A DNA stretch of 64,000 nucleotides from Rhizobium terricola (GTDB lineage: Bacteria; Pseudomonadota; Alphaproteobacteria; Rhizobiales; Rhizobiaceae), in contig NZ_JABBGK010000001.1 of assembly GCF_012927355.1 (NCBI RefSeq), positions 62,001 to 126,000 on the forward strand, given 5' to 3'. Positions within the stretch are counted from its first letter, which is position 1; the number at the start of each line of letters is the position of its first letter. This document shows positions 59,224 through 64,000 of the stretch, piece by piece. Made by a program: the position numbers and the translations under genes. The notes beneath the pieces were generated by a model. That model was not told the DNA's origin and made no database searches. It saw nothing but the letters and a program-made list of their open reading frames with translations.

Positions 59224-59637
59224 ATGACGGAGCCCGCCACGATAACAGTGCCTGGACGCGCCTGCGGGGGGTGCACGCTCTGTTGCGACCTGCCGGACAT
59301 CGACGAGCTCGACAAGCCCGCCAATACGCTCTGTCGCCATTGCGTGCGCGATCAGGGCTGTCTCGCCTATGAGGCGCGGCCCAGGACGTGCCGCAGCTTC
59401 TATTGTTCCTGGATGACCGACCCGCAGATGGCGGCGGAGTGGGAGCCTGCACACAGTCACATGATGGTCTACCGGCAGGGGCAGCAGCTCACCGTGCTGG
59501 TCGACCCGCGTCGTCCCGATGTCTGGCGCGGCGAGAGATATCTTGCGACGCTGAAGCGTTGGGCGGGCGAGGCGGAGGCAATGGGCGGTTATGTCATCGT
59601 CTTTGTCGGGGACGAAGTGATGAAGATCGCCCCTTGA
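59224..59637 (+). CDS. YkgJ-type cysteine-cluster protein
   Basis: 137 residues with nine Cys, most paired: Cys14, 17, 20, 21 (RACGGCTLCCDL), 37 and 40 (CRHC), 46, 56 and 61. This is the YkgJ/zinc-or-iron-chelating family thought to hold an iron-sulfur cluster or metals. Function is unknown; there is no enzymatic motif. It starts after a normal spacer and ends before a terminator and the convergent tRNA. Confidence 0.85.
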   Translation: MTEPATITVPGRACGGCTLCCDLPDIDELDKPANTLCRHCVRDQGCLAYEARPRTCRSFYCSWMTDPQMAAEWEPAHSHMMVYRQGQQLTVLVDPRRPDVWRGERYLATLKRWAGEAEAMGGYVIVFVGDEVMKIAP

Positions 59638-59668
59638 GTCGGTACCTGAGGGCCTGGTCCCGAATGCG

Positions 59669-59702
59669 ACAAGGGCTCGCCGATTTCTCGGCAAGCCCTT
59701 GT
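59669..59702. terminator. Terminator between YkgJ-type gene and tRNA-Val
   Basis: A 15-bp stem (ACAAGGGCTCGCCGA/TCGGCAAGCCCTTGT, one mismatch) with a 4-nt loop, followed by TTTGAATTA on the plus strand. It is placed to end the plus-strand gene at 59637, and may also stop read-through from the tRNA. Confidence 0.75.
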
Positions 59703-59713
59703 TTGAATTAGGA

Positions 59714-59788
<75 letters not shown>

Positions 59789-59882
59789 ATCCGATGGCGG
59801 CTTAAGACCACAAAACCTGTTCGCCCGTCAATAGGCTTTTTGGGGTTTTGTGAAGAGTTTTTTACAGCCGCCGCGAAACCCC

Positions 59883-60245
59883 TTACGCAGCAAGGAGTTT
59901 GTTGACTTCGTCGACGAGGTCGCGAAGGTGGAAAGGCTTGGAAAGGACCTTGGCATCCTTCGGAGCCTTCGAATCGGCGTTGAGCGCGACGGCCGCGAAG
60001 CCGGTGATGAACATCACCTTGAGGTCCGGATCGAGCTCGGTGGCGCGGCGCGCGAGCTCGATGCCGTCCATTTCCGGCATGACGATGTCGGTCAAAAGCA
60101 GCGAGAAGGGTTCTTCCCGGAGGCGGTCATAGGCGCTAGCGCCGTTGTCGAAGGAGGACACCTTGTAGCCCGCCTTTTCCAGTGCCTTCACCAGGAACCG
60201 GCGCATGTCGTTGTCGTCTTCGGCGAGAAGGATTTTCTGTGTCAT
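59883..60245 (-). CDS. cpdR: Response regulator CpdR
   Basis: 120 residues, a single receiver domain without output. Acidic pocket Asp10-Asp11, phosphoacceptor Asp53 (LLTDIVMPEMDG), Thr81 (FITGF), Lys103 (LSKPFHLRDL). The sequence MTQKILLAEDDNDMRRFLVKAL is split by the 20-residue limit in some comparisons, but its first 15 residues are as I remember Sinorhizobium CpdR1. Unphosphorylated CpdR brings ClpXP to the cell pole to degrade CtrA and other proteins; the CckA-ChpT phosphorelay turns it off. The start is MTQKILL; six more residues to 60263 are not needed. It is monocistronic. Confidence 0.93.
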   Translation of the reverse strand: MTQKILLAEDDNDMRRFLVKALEKAGYKVSSFDNGASAYDRLREEPFSLLLTDIVMPEMDGIELARRATELDPDLKVMFITGFAAVALNADSKAPKDAKVLSKPFHLRDLVDEVNKLLAA

Positions 60246-60434
60246 GTGGGGACCGCTATTCACTCATTTCGGGTAGGGCTTTCAGCCCCCAAAGCTAGCT
60301 CTTCGCGAGTAAAGATCCCGTGAATAACCGGAAAAGGGGCGCCGACCGCCATTTCTGGCAGTATGGACTTCCGCGGGGCCAGCTGGCAACATGATGTTAA
60401 GAAGAAGATTGTGACTTGGTAAAGAAGGGGCACC

Positions 60435-61319
60435 GTGGACGGGATGGCAGTCGATTTCCAGCTGTTCGAGGTGCGCGAGCCGGAAACGCAGTCCATTCCC
60501 TTCGTCTACAACTCGCCGCATAGCGGCCGGCGCTACCCTTTGAGTTTTCTCGAGCAGTCCCGTCTTGACGGAACGGCGATCCGCCGGTCCGAGGACCACT
60601 ATGTCGACGAACTCTTCGGTGCTGCACCCGAACTCGGCGCGCCGATGCTGCTCGCCCATTTCCCGCGCGCCTTCGTCGACGTCAATCGCGAACCCTACGA
60701 ACTCGATCCGAAGATGTTTTCCGATCCGGTTCCGCCCTTTGCCAACATCAATTCGGTGCGTGTGGCCGGTGGCCTCGGGACGATCCCGAAGATCGTCGCG
60801 GAGAACATGGAGATCTACGCACGGCGGTTGCCGGTCGCCGAAGCGCTGGAGCGGATCGAGGAAATCTACAAGCCGTACCATCATTGCCTGCGCAAGCTGA
60901 TCGCCCGGACCCATGCGCGTTTCGGGTTCGGCGTGCTGATCGACTGCCACTCGATGCCCGGCAATATCCGGATCGCCGGCAGCGGCATCCGTCCGGATTT
61001 CATCATCGGCGACCGCTATGGCACCAGCGCCTCGGCCGAACTCTCCGAGGCGGCGCTGGAATTCCTCGGCAGTCTTGGCTTCACGGCCGTGCGGAACAAG
61101 CCCTATGCCGGCGGCTTCATCACCGAACACTACGGCCGGCCGGCGCGAGGCCTGCATGCGCTGCAGATCGAGGTGAACCGGGCGATCTACGTCAACGAGA
61201 CGACGCTGGCAAAGCGGGACGACTTTTGCGCGCTCGCCGGCTCCATCGCGGTGTTCATGCAGCAGATGTCTGAATTTGTTGCCGATTTTTCCGGCGATGC
61301 CGCGCTCGCGGCCGAGTGA
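60435..61319 (+). CDS. N-formylglutamate amidohydrolase
   Basis: 294 residues of the FGase family. PFVYNSPHSGRRYP near residue 20, FPRAFVDVNREPYELDP near 75, IDCHSMPG near 170, and GLHALQIEVNRAIYVNE near 240. It hydrolyses N-formylglutamate to glutamate and formate, the last step of one histidine-breakdown route; no hut genes are adjacent. The start is GTG at 60435 with AAGGGG 4 nt upstream; an ATG at 60444 is possible. Confidence 0.9.
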   Translation: MDGMAVDFQLFEVREPETQSIPFVYNSPHSGRRYPLSFLEQSRLDGTAIRRSEDHYVDELFGAAPELGAPMLLAHFPRAFVDVNREPYELDPKMFSDPVPPFANINSVRVAGGLGTIPKIVAENMEIYARRLPVAEALERIEEIYKPYHHCLRKLIARTHARFGFGVLIDCHSMPGNIRIAGSGIRPDFIIGDRYGTSASAELSEAALEFLGSLGFTAVRNKPYAGGFITEHYGRPARGLHALQIEVNRAIYVNETTLAKRDDFCALAGSIAVFMQQMSEFVADFSGDAALAAE

Positions 61320-61335
61320 TTTCCCCGACAGGTCA

Positions 61336-61412
61336 AAAAAAACCGCGCCATTGGCGCGGCTAAGTCTAGGGAGGAAACACCCAAGGAGGGTATTTACAGT
61401 CCAAGGACTGTA
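61336..61412 (-). ncRNA. mmgR: MmgR-like (suhB/alpha-r8 family) small RNA
   Basis: On the minus strand a 77-nt segment starts with a hairpin TTACAGTCC-TT-GGACTGTAA region, then a second short hairpin ACCC-TCCTT-GGGT, then a CU-rich single strand TTTCCTCCCTAG. It ends in CCGCGCCA/TGGCGCGG followed by eight T. The layout, size and position (antisense to the gap before a suhB/hisN-like gene) match what I remember of the Rfam suhB RNA and MmgR of Sinorhizobium, a regulator of PHB granule accumulation. CCTCC-type loops can pair with ribosome sites of target mRNAs. Confidence 0.85.
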
Positions 61413-61418
61413 AGGAAG

Positions 61419-61447
61419 ACACTATTGCTGCATCGCACAATTGTCAA
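61419..61447 (-). promoter_or_regulatory. Promoter of the MmgR-like sRNA
   Basis: On the minus strand TTGACA (61447-61442) and TAGTGT (61424-61419) are 17 nt apart, a sigma70-type promoter. A start about 7 nt downstream (near 61412) gives a 77-nt transcript ending in the T-run. Confidence 0.7.
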
Positions 61448-61586
61448 GTTTCAAAAGTCACTTTTTTGAGCAAGCCGCTTTTTTGCGCATTTTTGGTTCG
61501 AGGGCGCTCGATGCGCAGAGATTGCAAATCGCCAAAACTGCTTTAAGAGACTGGCATCTCGTCCTCACCATCAAGCGGAACAGCCG

Positions 61587-62363
61587 ATGCGCCCCGATCG
61601 CTCCTTCTTCAATCGTCTTGCCGATGCCGCCAAAGCCGAAACCCTGCCGCGCTTTCGTTCGGGGCTCAGCGTGGTCAACAAGCAGCAGGGCGGCTTCGAC
61701 CCGGTCACCGAGGGCGACCAGGCGGCGGAGGCCGTCATCCGCGCGTTGATCGAGGCCGAGTTTCCGGAGCACGGCATTCTCGGCGAGGAGCATGAAGACG
61801 TCGGGACCGACCGCGACCATGTCTGGGTGATCGATCCGATCGACGGCACGCGCGCCTTCATCTCCGGCGTTCCGGTATGGGGCACGCTGATCGGCTTCCA
61901 GGAGAAGGGGCGCTCGGTCATGGGGCTGATGGACCAGCCGTTCACCGGTGAACGCTATTTCGCCGACGGCGAGCGGTCCTGGTACAGCGGTCCCGACGGT
62001 GAGCGACAGATCCGCACGCGCGATTGCGGCGGGCTCGACAACGCGATCCTTTTCTCCACTTCGCCGCATCTCTTCAAGGGCCCCGAGGTTGCCAGGTTCC
62101 AGGCCGTGCAGGACCGGGTGAAGCTCTTCCGCTATGGCATCGACTGCTACGCCTATGCGCTGCTTGCGGCCGGCCATGTCGACCTGGTCATCGAGACTGT
62201 GCTGAAGCCCTATGACGTCGGCGCGCTGATCCCGCTGATCGAGCAGGCCGGCGGCGTCGTCACCACCTGGGACGGCGGGCGTCCGGAGGGCGGCGGTTCG
62301 ATCATCGCGGCCGGCAGTGCAGCGCTTCATGCCGAAGCGCTGGCGATGCTCAACAGCAATTGA
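61587..62363 (+). CDS. hisN: Inositol monophosphatase / histidinol phosphatase family protein
   Basis: 258 residues. Metal and phosphate motifs GEEHED (Glu67, Glu68), WVIDPIDGTRAF (Asp83, Asp86) and Asp210 (KPYDVGALIPLIEQAGG) are complete. In alphaproteobacteria this family often supplies histidinol-phosphate phosphatase (HisN); inositol-phosphatase activity is the alternative. The MmgR-like sRNA promoter and transcript lie upstream on the other strand. It converges with the lysophospholipase gene, 6 nt apart. Confidence 0.85.
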   Translation: MRPDRSFFNRLADAAKAETLPRFRSGLSVVNKQQGGFDPVTEGDQAAEAVIRALIEAEFPEHGILGEEHEDVGTDRDHVWVIDPIDGTRAFISGVPVWGTLIGFQEKGRSVMGLMDQPFTGERYFADGERSWYSGPDGERQIRTRDCGGLDNAILFSTSPHLFKGPEVARFQAVQDRVKLFRYGIDCYAYALLAAGHVDLVIETVLKPYDVGALIPLIEQAGGVVTTWDGGRPEGGGSIIAAGSAALHAEALAMLNSN

Positions 62364-62369
62364 GGGCGA

Positions 62370-63383
62370 TCAGTCCTCGGTGAGAGCCGGCGCGGCGTCT
62401 GTCGCGCCGTTTTCGTTTTCGGGTTCGCCGCCGGGAATGAAGGCGTCGAAGGCCGCAAGCGCCTGGGCGCGGAAACGGTCCCGCTCTTGCAGGATCTCGT
62501 GCCGGCTGCCCGGCACCGGCACCAGCTGGCCGGCGCGGAAATATTGCGACAGCTTTTCCTGATAGGCATAGGGCACGATCGGGTCTTTGCCGGGCGCGAC
62601 GATCACCGTCGGCACGGTGATCGAGGCGAGGTGGCGCGCCGACGAGACGCGCTTCATCGTCTTCTGCGCCTCATAGAGCCAGCGCGCCGTCGGCGGCCCG
62701 AGCGCCAGATGCGGGAAGCGGCGGATGATCTCGTTGTTGCGCTCGAAGCGCAGCTGGTCGGAGGTCAGCGGATTGTCGTCGAAGGGTTTCAGAGGTTCAT
62801 CTGAGGTCAGGCAGATGCGTCCGAAGCCGGTGAAGGTCGCGAGCGTCGAGATCCGGTGAATGTTCGTCGGCGAGAGCTTCTGGCCGCCGAGCCCGACAAA
62901 GGGCGCCATCAGCACCATCCGGTCGATGCGGTTGGCGAGGCGGGGCGCCGCCGACAGGGCGATCAGCCCGCCGGTCGAGTGGGCGAGCAGGAAGAAGGGC
63001 AGGCGGGTGTCCGGCAGGACGATCTGCTCGAGAAAGATCTCGAGGTCGCGCACATAGTCGGAAAAGCGGTAGACGTGGCCCTTGCGGACATTCTTCAGCA
63101 GTCGCTCGGAACCGCCCTGACCCCGGAAGTCATAGGTGGCGACCCAGAGGCCCCGCGCATTCAGGTCGCGGATCGTCTCGAAATACTTCTCGATGGATTC
63201 GTTGCGGCCATGCAGGAGGACGACGGTGCCCTTGGAGACGGGCCGGTCCGACTTGAAGACCGCATAGCGCAGCCTGACGCCCCGATGCCCCTTGAAGAAG
63301 CCGGTGATCGGGTTGCCAGGGATGGGATTGCCCGGGGTCGGGTGAAGGATGGTGTCCATGCTCGCATTCGCCGAATCGTACAT
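62370..63383 (-). CDS. Alpha/beta hydrolase, lysophospholipase (PldB-like)
   Basis: 337 residues. Nucleophile elbow LLAHSTGGLIAL (Ser about 140), an oxyanion segment VVLLHGRNESIEKY, Asp in APGKDPIVP near 285, and His in PGSRHEILQE near 315. It resembles COG2267 lysophospholipases and monoglyceride lipases. The first about 30 residues are poorly conserved; an ATG at 63359 (MDTILHP) is a possible start. Cellular substrate is unknown. Confidence 0.88.
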   Translation of the reverse strand: MYDSANASMDTILHPTPGNPIPGNPITGFFKGHRGVRLRYAVFKSDRPVSKGTVVLLHGRNESIEKYFETIRDLNARGLWVATYDFRGQGGSERLLKNVRKGHVYRFSDYVRDLEIFLEQIVLPDTRLPFFLLAHSTGGLIALSAAPRLANRIDRMVLMAPFVGLGGQKLSPTNIHRISTLATFTGFGRICLTSDEPLKPFDDNPLTSDQLRFERNNEIIRRFPHLALGPPTARWLYEAQKTMKRVSSARHLASITVPTVIVAPGKDPIVPYAYQEKLSQYFRAGQLVPVPGSRHEILQERDRFRAQALAAFDAFIPGGEPENENGATDAAPALTED

Positions 63384-63446
63384 GGGCGCAATTGCCCCCT
63401 CTTCAGACTCGGATAGGACGAAGGTCCGGCAAGGTCAAAGAAAAAA

Positions 63447-63535
63447 GCCGGAACCGCTAGTTCGGGGACACGGGCGCGGTTCCGGCGAAAGCTGACCGGA
63501 AGAGGAAGGGACGATATCTTCCGGTCATCGGGTTT
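63447..63535 (-). ncRNA. Candidate minus-strand small RNA or terminated leader
   Basis: Two strong hairpins lie in tandem on the minus strand. The first has 10-bp arms GACCGGAAGA/TCTTCCGGTC and a loop holding CCCTTCC. The second has 11-bp arms GCCGGAACCGC/GCGGTTCCGGC and leads into TTTTTTCTTTG. No gene lies upstream on that strand, so the terminator must end an independent RNA, or attenuate the leader of the lysophospholipase gene whose start is 64 nt further on. The CU-rich loop resembles an anti-ribosome-site motif. The promoter is not clear; TTGTAG at 63563-63558 is a weak -35. Confidence 0.5.
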
Positions 63536-63650
63536 GAGACATCCGATAGATGCGGTTCTACAAGGAGCGCACTGAACTCGGACTGAACCGCCTGTTCATT
63601 TGAAATTCATCGCTTGAGGCGCCTGCCGTGCCGAGCCTTCCTGCCGGGTT

Positions 63651-63679
63651 CTTGAATTCGCGATCGGGCGTTCCCATCT
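63651..63679 (+). promoter_or_regulatory. RpoH (sigma32) promoter of hsp20
   Basis: CTTGAA at 63651-63656 and the -10 element TCCCATCT at 63672-63679 are separated by 15 nt, matching the sigma32 form CTTGAA-N15-CCCATNT. A start near 63686 gives a leader of about 96 nt. Confidence 0.75.
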
Positions 63680-63685
63680 CATTTT

Positions 63686-63781
63686 CGTGGTTGCCAGAAC
63701 GGGACCGCTTTCCATTCCGTCGCCGCCTGAACAGGGGTGCCGGACGCGAAAACCGCTAACAGTCGCTTCAAGGAGGACCTT
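63686..63781 (+). promoter_or_regulatory. ROSE-type RNA thermometer in the hsp20 leader
   Basis: The ribosome site GGAGGA pairs with an upstream UCGCU: G63762-C63778, U63763-A63777, C63764-G63776, bulged G63765, C63766-G63775, U63767-A63774, U63768-G63773, closed by a 4-nt loop. The UYGCU motif with a bulged G opposite the ribosome site is the hallmark of ROSE elements, which melt at heat-shock temperature to allow translation. The leader length also fits. Upstream supporting hairpins were not resolved. Confidence 0.65.
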
Positions 63782-64000
63782 ATGCGTCACGTCGATTTTT
63801 CCCCCCTCTACCGTTCCACCGTCGGCTTCGACCGCCTGTTCACCATGCTGGACAGCCTCGGGCAGCCCGACCAGGCCCAGACCTATCCGCCCTACAACAT
63901 CGAGCGCACCGGCGAGACGACCTACCGCATCACCATGGCGGTCGCCGGTTTCGATGAAACTGAGCTCAGCATCGAGGCGCATGCCCATGTGCTGACCGTC
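63782..64000 (+). CDS. Small heat-shock protein Hsp20 (IbpA type), 3' end outside window
   Basis: 73 codons run off the right edge. MRHVDFSPLYRSTVGFDRLF and YPPYNIERTGE, then the start of an alpha-crystallin domain (YRITMAVAGFDETELSIEA), match rhizobial IbpA-type chaperones, which hold unfolded proteins in the cytoplasm. AAGGAGG lies 5 nt before the ATG, within the ROSE-type hairpin. The C-terminal half cannot be seen. Confidence 0.92.
   Translation, partial: MRHVDFSPLYRSTVGFDRLFTMLDSLGQPDQAQTYPPYNIERTGETTYRITMAVAGFDETELSIEAHAHVLTV

Overview
This is ordinary core-chromosome DNA of a high-GC alphaproteobacterium, most likely a Rhizobiaceae member (Rhizobium/Agrobacterium/Sinorhizobium relatives). 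The signs are a CpdR receiver protein, a MmgR-like (suhB family) small RNA next to a hisN/suhB-type phosphatase, a glgP-glgB-glgC-glgA-pgm-glgX operon, a heterotetrameric sarcosine oxidase operon, a TakP-type TRAP transporter, a CtrA-type box, and an hsp20 gene with an RpoH promoter and a ROSE-type leader. I see no insertion sequence, prophage or CRISPR array. The window cuts a chemoreceptor gene at its left end and an hsp20 gene at its right end.

Layout. 1-5.2 kb: chemoreceptor (partial), then creatininase-like, CobW GTPase and WD40 genes on the minus strand, then a MarR regulator. 5.3-8.2 kb: a LacI regulator with a D-2-hydroxyacid dehydrogenase, preceded by a nearly perfect 38-bp palindrome, facing a PuuD-like amidotransferase. 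8.6-12.3 kb: TRAP transporter (binding protein convergent with its two permease genes). 12.7-16 kb: a membrane GGDEF/EAL protein with a degenerate GGDEF motif, then a FeeM/LuxI-like acyl synthase with a CtrA-type box. 16.1-17.5 kb: aa3 oxidase subunit IV and two small membrane genes that look like the membrane domains of nicotinamide nucleotide transhydrogenase without either nucleotide-binding domain. 17.6-18.8 kb: TPR lipoprotein and rpsU. 19.1-24.3 kb: soxBDAG. 24.4-36 kb: a MaoC-like gene and the glycogen operon. 36.3-44.3 kb: a vWA/Tad-like protein and a three-gene transglutaminase / ATP-grasp-alpha-E / DUF2126 operon. 44.4-48.1 kb: TetR-HlyD-ATPase-permease export operon with a TetR operator. 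48.2-52.6 kb: manC and an MgtA-type ATPase. 52.7-57.2 kb: alcohol dehydrogenase, MarR regulator, FAH-family hydrolase, TetR regulator and class III aminotransferase. 57.3-59.6 kb: a coiled-coil protein behind an FNR-type box, and a cysteine-cluster protein. 59.7-64 kb: tRNA-Val, cpdR, N-formylglutamate amidohydrolase, MmgR-like sRNA, hisN-like phosphatase, lysophospholipase, a second candidate sRNA and hsp20.

How the genes fit together. Much of the window is carbon and nitrogen handling: uptake of 2-oxo acids, sarcosine to glycine plus one-carbon units, glycogen synthesis and breakdown, aromatic ring-cleavage products and histidine-related breakdown. There is also a regulatory layer (c-di-GMP, CpdR/CtrA, sRNA, RNA thermometer).

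The most unusual item is the transhydrogenase-derived pair at 16389-17527. It keeps the operon position and the fold signature of PntA2 and the PntB membrane domain. It has no cofactor-binding domain, and the residues I remember as essential for proton transfer are replaced. Comparisons with named family members are from memory; no search was run.
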